From G965204755 sp965243415 (lineage in GTDB: Bacteria > Acidobacteriota > Vicinamibacteria > Marinacidobacterales > Marinacidobacteraceae): a stretch of 64,000 nucleotides of DNA. The translations under genes were made by a program, and so were the position numbers. Where the stretch lies: contig OZ251549.1 of assembly GCA_965243415.1 (NCBI GenBank), positions 1,736,001-1,800,000 of the forward strand, written 5' to 3'. The notes under the pieces are model-generated. The model did not search any database. It saw only the letters and a list, made by a program, of their open reading frames with translations, and was not told where the DNA came from. Positions 1 to 8,035 of this stretch are shown in pieces. Numbering within the stretch: the stretch's first letter is position 1; each line of letters opens with the position of its first letter.

Positions 1-399
1 GAAACGCTCCAACCGGCCCTCTTCCTCCCAGGCCGCCGCCGGGTCGGGGAAGGGCCAGTGGAGGCGGTGGACGCCGGGCGGGGTCACCGGGCAGACCTCT
101 TCGTCGCAGAGGGTGATCACCGTGTCGGCAGTCTCGACCGGCACTTCCTCGACCGACTGGGACCGCGCCCCGGAGAGGTCGAATCCTTCTTCTTCGAGGA
201 CGCGCACCGCCAGCGGGTGCACCCGCCAGGGGTGGGAGCCGGCGCTCTCGACCCGGACGCCCGGCGGGGCCAGCGAGCGGCCCAGCGCCTCGGCGAGTTG
301 GCTGCGGGCCGAGTTGGCGACGCAGAGGAAGACGACCAGCCGCTCGCCGGGCCCGCCCGCCGGCGACGCCGCGGCGTCGTTCGGCGGAGCGGCAACCAT
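1..399 (-). CDS. ArsC-type arsenate reductase / low-MW phosphatase fold, partial
   Basis: This gene runs off the left edge; 133 codons are visible from an ATG at 399. It has the low-molecular-weight phosphotyrosine phosphatase P-loop CVANSARS (C26 to R32, C-x5-R) right after a short first beta strand. A second cysteine pair follows at about 98 and 103 (TLCDEEVCP), and a DP general-acid motif lies at about 119-120 (WPFPDPA). The 72-residue spacing between C26 and C98 matches the first two redox cysteines of thioredoxin-coupled arsenate reductases, so arsenate reduction is more likely than protein-tyrosine dephosphorylation. It probably reduces arsenate to arsenite in the cytoplasm using a cysteine relay. 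It is divergent from the esterase gene starting at 477. The N-terminal 20 residues are Ala/Pro-rich and extra for the family. The C-terminus is not visible. Confidence 0.8.
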   Translation of the reverse strand, partial: MVAAPPNDAAASPAGGPGERLVVFLCVANSARSQLAEALGRSLAPPGVRVESAGSHPWRVHPLAVRVLEEEGFDLSGARSQSVEEVPVETADTVITLCDEEVCPVTPPGVHRLHWPFPDPAAAWEEEGRLERF

Positions 400-476
400 G
401 GCGCGGGAGGCGGGACGGAGGGCGGAATCGTAGGCGGCTATCCTTCCGTCGCGCCCCCCGGACTCCTTCGAAATCG

Positions 477-1304
477 TTGGTGAGACTCCCTTTCCCGTCG
501 GGTCGAGAACGCCCGCCGGGGTCCGCCGGCCGCCGGGTTCATCCGCTCTTCCCGACTTCCTTCCCGGGCTTCGTCACCGTCCTCGTCGCCGCCGGGGCGG
601 TCCTCTCCGGTTGCGGGGAGGGGCCGGACGAATCCGGGGGCGACGCCCTCCGCGCTCCGGCCCGCTCCCAGGCCCCCCCGCCGGTCGAAGCGCCGGCGGA
701 CGACCGGCCGGCGCTCATCGCGTTCGGCGACAGCCTCACCGCCGGCTACCGGCTCGAAGTCGAAGAGGCGTGGCCGGCCCGGCTCCAGGAGCGACTCGAC
801 GAAGAAGGGATCGCCCTCCGGGTAGTGAACGCCGGGGTCAGCGGCGAGACCTCGTCCGGCGGCCTCCGGCGGTTGCCCTGGGTGCTCGACCGGCAGCCGG
901 CCGCCCGGTTCCTGGTGGTCGCGCTCGGCGGGAACGACGGACTGCGCGGCGTGCCCGCGTCCGTGATGACCGAGAACCTGCTCGGGATGATCCGGGAAGC
1001 GGAAGGGCGGGGGCTCTCGGTGCTGCTCGCCGGCGTGCCGACCGCGCCGGAGTTGGGCCCGGACTACGCCGAGGAGTTTCGGGACGCCTTCCGAACCGTC
1101 GCCCGGGACACCGGGACGCCGCTGCTCGAGAACCTGCTGGACGGAGTGGCCGGCGTCCCCGAGTGGAACCAGCCGGACCGGATCCATCCCAACGCCGCCG
1201 GCGCCCGGCTCCTGGCCGGCAATGTCTTCGCGGCGCTCGCTCCGCTGCTCCCGCCCCCGGGCGGTGAACTCGCGGCTTCCCCGGCGGAACCTTCGCCCCC
1301 CTGA
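477..1304 (+). CDS. tesA: TesA-like SGNH/GDSL esterase lipoprotein
   Basis: This is a 275-residue SGNH hydrolase of the TesA (acyl-CoA thioesterase I / lysophospholipase L1 / arylesterase) family. Block I is FGDSLTAGY with the nucleophile near S86, block III is GGND near residue 152, and block V DRIHPN near 241 carries the Asp-His pair. A signal segment ends in a lipobox LSGC (C46), so the enzyme is probably a lipid-anchored periplasmic protein, unlike soluble periplasmic E. coli TesA. The start is uncertain: TTG at 477 followed by GTG at 480, and an internal start nearer the signal peptide is possible. The two following genes are a YbbA-like ATPase and a YbbP-like permease. In E. coli tesA lies divergent from ybbAB; here all three share a strand, supporting a functional link in lipid or ester handling. 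Confidence 0.85.
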   Translation: MVRLPFPSGRERPPGSAGRRVHPLFPTSFPGFVTVLVAAGAVLSGCGEGPDESGGDALRAPARSQAPPPVEAPADDRPALIAFGDSLTAGYRLEVEEAWPARLQERLDEEGIALRVVNAGVSGETSSGGLRRLPWVLDRQPAARFLVVALGGNDGLRGVPASVMTENLLGMIREAEGRGLSVLLAGVPTAPELGPDYAEEFRDAFRTVARDTGTPLLENLLDGVAGVPEWNQPDRIHPNAAGARLLAGNVFAALAPLLPPPGGELAASPAEPSPP

Positions 1305-1356
1305 TCCGTTCCCGCTTCCGATCTTGACCGAGAAGACTCCCGGCGGGAGCGCGCCG

Positions 1357-2103
1357 ATGATCCGCGCCGCCGCGCTCCGGCGCACCGTGCGCAGCGGCGA
1401 CCGCGACCTCACCATCCTGAACGGTCTCGACCTCACCGTCGGCGCCGGCGAGTTCGTCTGCATCCGGGGCCCCTCCGGAAGCGGGAAGTCCACCCTGCTC
1501 GGCCTCCTCGCCGGTCTCGACCACCCGACTTCCGGGAGCGTGGAAGTCGCCGGGGCGGACCTCTCCACCCTGGGCGAAGAGGAATTGGCGCTCTTCCGCT
1601 CGCGCCACCTGGGCTTCGTCTTCCAGTCCTTCCATCTGCTGGCGAACCTGACCGCGGTCGAGAACATCGCGGTGCCGCTCGAGATCGCCGGCGAGCGCGG
1701 CGCCCGGGCCCGCGCCGCCGCGCTGCTGGACTCCTTCGGTCTGGGCGAGCGCGGCCACCACCTGCCGTCGCAACTCTCCGGCGGCGAACAGCAGCGGGTG
1801 GCCATCGCCCGCGCCATCTCCAACGAGCCGGCGGTGGTGCTCGCCGACGAGCCGACCGGGAATCTCGACGAGGAGACCGGCACGGCGATCGGCGAGTTGC
1901 TGCTCGGCGTCCGCGAACGCACGGGTGCGGCGCTGGTCGTGGCGACCCACGACTCGGCGCTCTCGGCCCTCGCCGACCGCCGCCTCCGTCTGCGCGGCGG
2001 CCGGCTGCATCCGGAGGAGATCGAAGCGCCGGACGCCCGGGGCCGGGAGCGGCGTCCGCAGGAGTCGCTCGCCGAGCCGGAGCCGGCGCTCGCCCTCGGC
2101 TGA
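1357..2103 (+). CDS. ybbA: ABC transporter ATP-binding protein, YbbA/LolD type
   Basis: This is a complete 248-residue ABC ATPase. The Walker A is GPSGSGKST (38-46), followed by a Q-loop FVFQSFHL, signature LSGGEQQR near residue 142, Walker B VVLADEP near 161 and the switch histidine in VVATHDS. This is the MacB/LolD/YbbA subgroup that partners with FtsX-like permeases and works in mechanotransmission or lipoprotein/lipid extraction rather than classical import. The ATG at 1357 is chosen because a GGGAG purine tract lies just upstream; a TTG at 1324 would add 11 residues. The C-terminal tail after residue 215 is charged and low complexity. The permease gene begins 207 bases downstream, and the intervening stretch shows no gene. 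Confidence 0.9.
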   Translation: MIRAAALRRTVRSGDRDLTILNGLDLTVGAGEFVCIRGPSGSGKSTLLGLLAGLDHPTSGSVEVAGADLSTLGEEELALFRSRHLGFVFQSFHLLANLTAVENIAVPLEIAGERGARARAAALLDSFGLGERGHHLPSQLSGGEQQRVAIARAISNEPAVVLADEPTGNLDEETGTAIGELLLGVRERTGAALVVATHDSALSALADRRLRLRGGRLHPEEIEAPDARGRERRPQESLAEPEPALALG

Positions 2104-2310
2104 CTTGCCGTCCGGAGCGCGCGAGCCGATGGGGGCGCCTTTCGGCGAGTCCCTCCCGATGCGTTCCGGCCCGGGTTCGGCTCTTCGCCGGAAGCCCGAA
2201 CGGCCGCCGGGTCCGGCCCGACTCGTCGCGAGGACCGCGTACGGAAGTCCGACCGCGCAGTCGCGGCGGCCGCGGGGATCGGGAGCGCTCCCGGGGGCAG
2301 GGGGCGGCCC

Positions 2311-4875
2311 GTGACCTTCGGCTTCGCGCTGCGGATGGCGTTTCGTGAACTGCGCTCCTCGGCGCGGCGGCTGGGGCTGTTCTTCGCCGCGGTGGGGATC
2401 GGGACCGCGGCGATGGTGGTGCTCCGCTCGGCGGCGGACAGCATCCGCGACGCCCTCCTGACCGAGTCGCGGTTCCTCCTCGCCGCCGATGTCTCCGCGG
2501 TCTCCTCGGAGGGTTTCGACGAACCGACCGCCGCCGTCCTCGAAGCCGCGGCCTCGGCGTTCCCGCTGGCCGGCGTCACCCGGACCGCGCAGGTGGCGAC
2601 GCTGGCCCGCTCCGCCGCCGACCCCGACCGCGCCGCGATGGTGGAACTGAAGGGGCTCGGCCCCGGGTTCCCCCTCCACGGGGACCTGGAGGTCGAGGGC
2701 GTCGCGCAGAGCCCGGCCCTCGTCGCCGGGATCCTCGCCGACGGAGGCGCGCTGGTGCGTCCGGAGTTGCTCCCCCGGCTCGGCCTCGAGGTCGGGGACG
2801 CGCTCCTGCTCGCCGGGGCGCGGTTCGAGGTGCGCGGGGTCCTGGCGCGCGAGCCGGGGGGCGGCATCAACTTCTTCGCCCGCGGGCCGAAGGTGCTCGT
2901 CGCCCTCGACGACCTCCTCGCCACCGGGGTCGCCGACGACCCGGCGCGCGGCCGGCGGGAGATCCTGTTCTCCCTCGAGGACGGCGCCCGGCCGGCGGAA
3001 CTGGCGACCGCGCTGCGGACCGCGCTCGAAGGGGATTCGGGTGCGTCGCGGGTCCGGGTGCGGACCTACCGGGACACCGGCGAACGCCTCGCCCGGCGCA
3101 TCCGCCGCGCCGAGGACTACCTGAGCCTCGCCGGCTTCGTCATCCTGGTGCTGGGCGCCGTCGGCGTCTTCAGCGTGGTCTCCGCCTTCACTCGGCAGAA
3201 CCTGGCGGCGGCGGCCACCCTGCGCTGTCTGGGGGTCCACTCCCGGACGATCTTCCTGATCGCCGCGCTGCAGGTGGCGGTCCTCGCCGGCGCCGCCGGG
3301 GTGTTCGGCATCGCCCTCGCGGCCGGCGCGCTCACCCTGTTCGTCCCGCCCGTCGCCGTCGGGGGCATCGAGGCCACGATCCGCCTCACCGCCGGCGCGG
3401 CCCTCTCGGGCGCCCTGGCCGGCGGGGCGGCGGCGCTCCTGGCGTCCGTCTTCCCGCTGCTGCCGCTCCGCCGGGTGCGGCCTCTGGGCCTGCTCCGGAG
3501 CGGCGGACTGCTCGACGACGGGCGGTCTTCCGCGTCCCGCGCCCGGCGGGTCGAGACCCTGGCGGCGGTGGGCTGCGGCGCGCTCTTCCTGGGGCTCGCC
3601 GGCTGGCAGTCCGGTTCGTTCCCGGTGACGCTCGCGGTGACCGGGGGATTCGTCCTGGTCGCGGCGACGCTCTGGTTCCTCGCCGCGTTCCTCCTGCGGC
3701 TGCTCCGCCCCCTCGCCGGCGCCCGCACCTTCCCCGTGCGCCACGCGGTGCGCACCGTCCTCCGGGGCGCCGCCGCGGTGCGCCTCACCCTGGTGGCGGT
3801 CGGGGTGGGAGTCTTCCTGGTGCTCGCCACCGCCGGGATCGAACGCAACCTGCGCCGCGAGTTCGCGTTCCAGGAAGACGCCGGCGCGCCCGATGTGTTC
3901 TTCCTGGACATCCAGGCCGACCAGCGGGAGGCGGTGGAGGCGAACGCCCGCCGGGGCGGGGCGGAGACGGTCACTCTGCTCCCGGTGCTGCAGGCCCGGA
4001 TCGAGGCGGTCTTCGGGCCGGAGGTCTCGTTCCCCGATCGGCCGGCGGTGCGCCGCGCCGGGATGGGGCGCGAGTACACCGTGAGTTCGCGTTCGTACCT
4101 CGAGGACAACGAGACCGTCACCGCCGGCGAGTTCTGGGGCGACCGCCCCGCCGACGGGATCGAGGTCTCCGCCGAGATCGAACTGTGGCGGGATCAGGGG
4201 CTGCGGCTGGGGGACACCATCCGCTTCCGCATCCTGGGCGAGACGCTGGACGCCCGCATCACTTCCTTCCGCGATGTGGAGTGGCGCAACGCCCGGAACG
4301 GCGGCTTCACCTTCCTCTTCCACCCGGACAACCTGGAGGACTTCCCGCGGACCTGGGCCGGGTTCGTGAAGGGGCCGGACGACCCGGTGGCGCGTTCGCG
4401 GTTCATCGGGGCCGCGGTGGGTGAGTTCCCGAACATCACCGTGGTGGATCTGCGCGATGTGCTGCAGACCTTCCGCCAGGTGGCCGACAGCGTGGCGCTG
4501 GCGATCCGCATCGTGGGTCTGATCGCCCTCATCGGCGGCGCGCTGATCCTGATCGGCACGGTGGCGGTCCACATCGGCGCCCGCCGCCGCGAGACGGCGG
4601 TGCTCCGGGTGCTCGGCGCCGCCCGCAACCGGGTGTTCGCCCTGACCCTGATCGAGCACGGCGCCCTGGGAGCGGTGGCCGGGGGCGCCGCGGTGGTGGG
4701 AGCGGCCGTCACGGTCTTCTTCGTGGTGCGCCAACTGATGCGGATCCCGTTCGCCGCCGACCCGGTGCTGCTGGCGGCGGGCGTGTTGCTGCCGGCCCTG
4801 GCCGCCGCGGTGGTGGGCGCCTTCGCCGCCGCGGATGTCCTGCGCCGCAAGCCCCTCGCGGTCCTCCGGGAGTAG
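2311..4875 (+). CDS. ybbP: FtsX-like ABC permease, YbbP type
   Basis: This 854-residue membrane protein has two FtsX permease cores. An N-terminal TM helix is followed by a large periplasmic domain, a first TM bundle at about residues 270-380, more TM segments around 425-460, another TM helix near 490-510, a second periplasmic domain, and a final three-helix bundle at about 725-850. It lacks its own ATPase and should pair with the ATPase at 1357-2103. YbbP-type permeases have two FtsX bundles plus extra central helices, which matches this length. The start is a GTG at 2311 preceded by a GGGGGCAGGGGG tract. Substrate unknown; the link to a TesA-like lipoprotein suggests envelope lipid or hydrophobic ester export. 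That is family-level inference. Confidence 0.88.
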   Translation: MTFGFALRMAFRELRSSARRLGLFFAAVGIGTAAMVVLRSAADSIRDALLTESRFLLAADVSAVSSEGFDEPTAAVLEAAASAFPLAGVTRTAQVATLARSAADPDRAAMVELKGLGPGFPLHGDLEVEGVAQSPALVAGILADGGALVRPELLPRLGLEVGDALLLAGARFEVRGVLAREPGGGINFFARGPKVLVALDDLLATGVADDPARGRREILFSLEDGARPAELATALRTALEGDSGASRVRVRTYRDTGERLARRIRRAEDYLSLAGFVILVLGAVGVFSVVSAFTRQNLAAAATLRCLGVHSRTIFLIAALQVAVLAGAAGVFGIALAAGALTLFVPPVAVGGIEATIRLTAGAALSGALAGGAAALLASVFPLLPLRRVRPLGLLRSGGLLDDGRSSASRARRVETLAAVGCGALFLGLAGWQSGSFPVTLAVTGGFVLVAATLWFLAAFLLRLLRPLAGARTFPVRHAVRTVLRGAAAVRLTLVAVGVGVFLVLATAGIERNLRREFAFQEDAGAPDVFFLDIQADQREAVEANARRGGAETVTLLPVLQARIEAVFGPEVSFPDRPAVRRAGMGREYTVSSRSYLEDNETVTAGEFWGDRPADGIEVSAEIELWRDQGLRLGDTIRFRILGETLDARITSFRDVEWRNARNGGFTFLFHPDNLEDFPRTWAGFVKGPDDPVARSRFIGAAVGEFPNITVVDLRDVLQTFRQVADSVALAIRIVGLIALIGGALILIGTVAVHIGARRRETAVLRVLGAARNRVFALTLIEHGALGAVAGGAAVVGAAVTVFFVVRQLMRIPFAADPVLLAAGVLLPALAAAVVGAFAAADVLRRKPLAVLRE

Positions 4876-5064
4876 CCTCGTTCCTCCGGGACGGCCCGGT
4901 CGGCGTCGCTCGACTCCCCCCGGCGTGAGGCCGTTCCGGAGGCCGGTCCCGGCCGAGCCGGGGCCGAAGCGTGGGAGGTGCGCGGCGGGGCAGACCTTTC
5001 GGACGCGGCGCCGCCGGAGGCTCCGCTCCGGTTCCAAGTTCCGAGAAGGGGCAGGAAGCGCTCG

Positions 5065-5532
5065 ATGCGGGTTTTCGAACTGACCAGTGAGGTGCTGCTG
5101 CCGCGGCCGCGGGCCGAGGTGTTCCCGTTCTTCGCGGACGCCCGGAACCTGGAGCAGATCACGCCGCCATGGCTCCGCTTCCAGGTGCTGACCCCGACGC
5201 CGATCGAGATGCGCCCTTCCGCCGTCATCGCCTACCGCCTGCGGCTGCGGGGCCTGCCGGTTCGGTGGCAGAGCGAGATCACCGTCTGGGAGCCGCCCGA
5301 CCGGTTCGTGGACGAGCAGCGGCGGGGGCCCTACCGGCTCTGGATCCACGAACACCGCTTCGAGGAGCGGGAGGGTCGGACGCTGGTGAGCGACCGGGTG
5401 CGCTACGCGGTGCCCGGAGGGCCCCTGCTGGAGGGGTCGGTGAACCGCCTGCTCGTCCGGCCCGACCTGGAGCGCGTCTTCGAGTATCGCCGCGCCGCTC
5501 TCGCGGGCCTCTTCGGGGCGGCGGATCCCTGA
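5065..5532 (+). CDS. SRPBCC (START/Bet v1-like) family protein
   Basis: This 155-residue protein has the layout of SRPBCC ligand-binding proteins of the cyclase/dehydrase or YfbK type. A first beta strand carries ELTSEVLLPRPRAEVF, followed by a helix with FFADARNLEQITPPW, six alternating strands and a long C-terminal helix with VFEYRRAALAGLF. Proteins with the 'F..FADARNLEQITPPWLRF' pattern are usually annotated only as SRPBCC family and often sit near DUF2177 or NAD-epimerase genes; no ligand can be assigned. The ATG at 5065 follows a purine-rich GGGGCAGGAAG site. The 3' half of this gene is tandemly duplicated just downstream (251-bp period), leaving a headless copy. Confidence 0.8.
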   Translation: MRVFELTSEVLLPRPRAEVFPFFADARNLEQITPPWLRFQVLTPTPIEMRPSAVIAYRLRLRGLPVRWQSEITVWEPPDRFVDEQRRGPYRLWIHEHRFEEREGRTLVSDRVRYAVPGGPLLEGSVNRLLVRPDLERVFEYRRAALAGLFGAADP

Positions 5533-5832
5533 GCCGACCGGGCATCGGCGCCCGCCGGGCGGGGGCTGCGCGCCGCGGGCCTTACGGGTTCCGGATCCAC
5601 GAACACCGCTTCGAGGAGCGGGCGGGTCGGACGCTGGTGAGCGACTGCGTGCGTTACGCGGTGCCCGGAGGACTCCTTCTGGAGGGATCGGTGAACGGCC
5701 TGTTGGTCCGGCCCGACCTGGAGCGGGTCTTCGAGTATCGCCGCGCCGCTCTCGCGGGCCTCTTCGGGGCGGCGGATCCCTGAGCCGACCGACCATCGGG
5801 GCGCCCGCCGGGTGGAGGCCGCGCGCCACGGG
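5320..5832. repeat. 251-bp tandem duplication over a gene 3' end
   Basis: The unit at about 5320-5570 repeats at about 5571-5821 with a 251-base offset. It covers the last part of the SRPBCC gene, its stop, and the following GCGCCCGCCGGG-type spacer, with similarity continuing to about 5832. The two copies differ at scattered single bases, so the duplication is not recent. The period is not a multiple of three, which is why the second copy reads in another frame. Confidence 0.85.
5571..5783 (+). pseudogene. Duplicated 3' fragment of the SRPBCC gene
   Basis: This is a headless second copy of the last roughly 68 codons of the SRPBCC gene, from the IHEHRFEER segment to the same stop, with a few substitutions (for example DRVRY becomes DCVRY). 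It has no start codon or ribosome site of its own and no N-terminal half of the fold, so it is not expected to give a folded product. Homology resumes exactly 251 bases after the equivalent place in the intact gene and continues past the stop. Confidence 0.8.
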
Positions 5833-5887
5833 TCGTCGCGGTCGAAACCCGGTCGCAGATTCCGGCGCCGGTTCGGCGGGACTTCCG

Positions 5888-6400
5888 TCAGCCGGTGTTC
5901 CCGTCGCCCGGCCAGTTCTCCGGGAGCCGGACCGCCAGGACTTCCCCCTCGGCGGTGACGACGCCCCCGGCCTCGACGGTGACCGCGACCCGGACCTTCC
6001 GCTCCCGCACCTCCAGCGATCGCGCCCGCAGCACCAATTCCACGCCGAGGGGAGTCGGCCGGCGGAACTCCACGCGCAGGGAAGCGGTCACGAAACGCAG
6101 CGGCGGCTCGCTGCCGAGCGGCCGGCCGGCGGCGCGGTAGGCGGCTTCGGCGGCGCTGCCGGTACCGTGGCAGTCCACCAGCGAGGCGATAAGGCCGCCG
6201 TACACGAAGCCCGGCAGGGAGGTGTGGAACGGTTCCGGAGTGAACCGGCACACGGCTTCCCCGCCTTCGCGGAGACTGCGGAGCCGGTAGCCGTGTTCGT
6301 TGCGGGCCCCGCACCCGTAGCAGTACTTCGTCTCCTCCGGGTACGAATCCTGGAAGGCCGGCGGGGGCGGCGAGCCCGCAGCCGCGGCCGGCGCGGTCAT
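5888..6400 (-). CDS. PaaI-type hotdog-fold thioesterase
   Basis: This 170-residue protein fits the PaaI/4HBT hotdog thioesterase superfamily. The N-terminal part has a cysteine pair YCYGCGARN, followed by the motif FHTSLPGFVYGGLIASLVDCHG, in which the G-x-x-x-G-G and the acidic residue of the central helix align with the family's active-site helix. Strands with RFVTASLRVEFRRPTPLG follow. Members with the N-terminal CFGCG..N motif are common and hydrolyse acyl-CoA thioesters of unknown identity. The ATG at 6400 overlaps the stop of the upstream DUF423 gene by four bases (ATGA), showing translational coupling. The three genes msrP, DUF423 and this one run on the same strand with short gaps. Confidence 0.85.
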   Translation of the reverse strand: MTAPAAAAGSPPPPAFQDSYPEETKYCYGCGARNEHGYRLRSLREGGEAVCRFTPEPFHTSLPGFVYGGLIASLVDCHGTGSAAEAAYRAAGRPLGSEPPLRFVTASLRVEFRRPTPLGVELVLRARSLEVRERKVRVAVTVEAGGVVTAEGEVLAVRLPENWPGDGNTG

Positions 6401-6765
6401 CGTCCCCCGAAGAGCGCGAAGAGCAGCGCGCCCCAGGCGGCGAGGAGACACACCCCGCCCACCGGCGTGACCGGGCCCAGCCACGACGGCCCCCCGAGAG
6501 CCAGCCCGTAGAGGCTGCCGCAGAAGAGGATCACGCCCGCGGTCATCAGGCCTCCGGCGAGGGCGGTTCCGCTCCCGGCGACTCCGGTCTCGCCGACGAG
6601 GCCGACCGCGAGCAGACCGAGTCCGTGCCACGCCGAGTACCGCACCGCGGTCTCGAAAGTGGAGAGGGCCCGTTCCGTGAGCCGTCCTTCCAGCACATGC
6701 GCCCCGAAAGCGCCGGCGGCCACGGTCAGCAGCAGGACCGCGGCGCCGAGGCGGAGCCAGATCAC
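6397..6765 (-). CDS. DUF423 family membrane protein (YgdD-like)
   Basis: This is a 122-residue integral membrane protein with four predicted TM helices. The family hallmark is visible at the N-terminus: a first helix followed by GAFGAHVLE and later TFETAVRYSAWHGLG. The third helix contains FCGSLYGLAL and the fourth is preceded by PVTPVGG, all typical of DUF423/YgdD. Function in the family is unknown. It overlaps the downstream thioesterase by four bases and lies 81 bases downstream of msrP. It occupies the place where msrQ, the haem membrane partner of msrP, might be expected, but it has no sequence features of MsrQ. Confidence 0.88.
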   Translation of the reverse strand: MIWLRLGAAVLLLTVAAGAFGAHVLEGRLTERALSTFETAVRYSAWHGLGLLAVGLVGETGVAGSGTALAGGLMTAGVILFCGSLYGLALGGPSWLGPVTPVGGVCLLAAWGALLFALFGGR

Positions 6766-6846
6766 GGCGCCCGGGAGGCGCCCCGGAGCGGTTCCCGGCG
6801 GCCGGCGCGGCGGGCGGGGCGCGTCCGGCCGTTCACCGCGCGCCGC

Positions 6847-7902
6847 TCAGCGGGCCTGCTGGCCCATCCGCAGCGGGCGCTGGGGCTCCGTCGGCTCGTC
6901 CGGGTAGAGCGAGGCCACCTGTTCCGCGTAGCCGTTGAACAGCGGCGTCGGGAAAGGATCCCGGTCGTCGAGCCAGTAACTCTCCGCCTGGCTCCACCGG
7001 GGATGCGGGATGTTCGGGTTCACATTCGACAGGAACCCGTACTCGTGCTTCTGCATCTCCCAGAAGAACGGCGGCTGCCGGGTCGTCAACTCGACCTTCA
7101 CCACCGCCTTCGGGCTCTTGTAGCCGTACTTCCAGGGCACCGCCAGCCGCAGCGGCGCGCCGTGCTGGCGCACCAGCGGTTCGCCGTACACCCCGGTCAC
7201 CAGGAACGCCAGCGGATGCATCGCCTCGTCGAGCCGCAGCGCCTCGTGGTACGGCCAGGGGTACCAGTTGCTCGCCGCCAGCCCCGGCATCTCGTCCCGG
7301 CGCTCGAGGCTGGTGAAGGCGACGAACCGGGCGCTCGGCTTCGGCTCCACCGCTTCGATCAGGCGCGACAGCGGGAACCCGGTCCAGGGCACATTCATCG
7401 CCCAGCGTTCCACGCAGCGGAAGTGGTAGATCCGCTCCTCGTGGGGGAAAGCGAGCAGGTCGTCGAGGTCGAAGGTGCGCGGCTTCCCGCACTCCCCGCC
7501 CACTTCCACCTGCCAGGGAACCGGTCGGTAGCCGCCGGAGAGTTTCCACACCGCGCCGCCGCGGCCGGCGAGGAACTCGTAGAAGTTGTTGTGGGCGCCG
7601 GCCACCTCCCGGGCGGTCAACTCCTTCCGGGCGATGTCCTCCGGCACGGCGTAGGCGGTCGGCTCCGCCGAGAAGCCGGCGGGCCACTGGTACGGGAGAT
7701 CGAGCATCCCCACCGACGGGCCGTCGCCCTCCTGGGCGTTTCCCGCTTCGCAGGCGGCGGCGTACGGGCCGAGCAGCGCCGCGCCGGCGGTGGCGCCGAG
7801 GAACGCCCGGCGGTGGAAGAACACCTCCGGTTCGGTGACGCGGCCCCCGACCGGACTCCGGTCGAAGCGAGGGTGTTTCGAGGTCTTCAGCAGCAGGCTC
7901 AT
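6847..7902 (-). CDS. msrP: MsrP-type molybdopterin sulfoxide reductase (YedY)
   Basis: This 351-residue protein is the catalytic subunit of the periplasmic methionine sulfoxide reductase MsrPQ. A Tat-type signal HRRAFLGATAGAALLG lies near residues 30-45. The N-terminal region keeps the family's TSKHPRF and NNFYEF segments. The molybdenum-ligand cysteine sits in YHFRCVERWAMNVPW at about residue 170. The C-terminal region has the KYGYKSPK and SNVNPN motifs. It repairs oxidised methionines in exported proteins with electrons from the quinone pool. The ATG at 7902 has a GGGAG site nearby. No msrQ gene is present in the neighbourhood, so the electron donor is unclear. A cytoplasmic msrB occurs at 18 kb. 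Confidence 0.93.
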   Translation of the reverse strand: MSLLLKTSKHPRFDRSPVGGRVTEPEVFFHRRAFLGATAGAALLGPYAAACEAGNAQEGDGPSVGMLDLPYQWPAGFSAEPTAYAVPEDIARKELTAREVAGAHNNFYEFLAGRGGAVWKLSGGYRPVPWQVEVGGECGKPRTFDLDDLLAFPHEERIYHFRCVERWAMNVPWTGFPLSRLIEAVEPKPSARFVAFTSLERRDEMPGLAASNWYPWPYHEALRLDEAMHPLAFLVTGVYGEPLVRQHGAPLRLAVPWKYGYKSPKAVVKVELTTRQPPFFWEMQKHEYGFLSNVNPNIPHPRWSQAESYWLDDRDPFPTPLFNGYAEQVASLYPDEPTEPQRPLRMGQQAR

Positions 7903-8035
7903 TGGTAGTCTCCCGGCTCCCGGACAGCGGCGCGAACGCTGGGAAGGAATGTCGCCGGGGATGGTATCGGGCGGGCGCCCCCCGCCTCGGTCTCCCCAGC
8001 GACCCGAGCGCCCTTTCCCCCACCTTCGCCGCCCG

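Noticed and set aside
2104..2310. Short gene between the ABC ATPase and permease
   Set aside because: Translations in this 207-base gap are Arg/Pro-rich without any ribosome site or domain.
5169..5783. 204-residue plus-strand frame ending in the duplicated SRPBCC tail
   Set aside because: It joins an out-of-frame part of the first copy to the second copy; an artefact of the 251-bp duplication.
838..5829. Very long minus-strand frame opposite the esterase, ABC ATPase and permease
   Set aside because: High GC leaves long antisense frames open. It is rich in Arg, Pro and Gly with no domain, and lies opposite well-supported genes.
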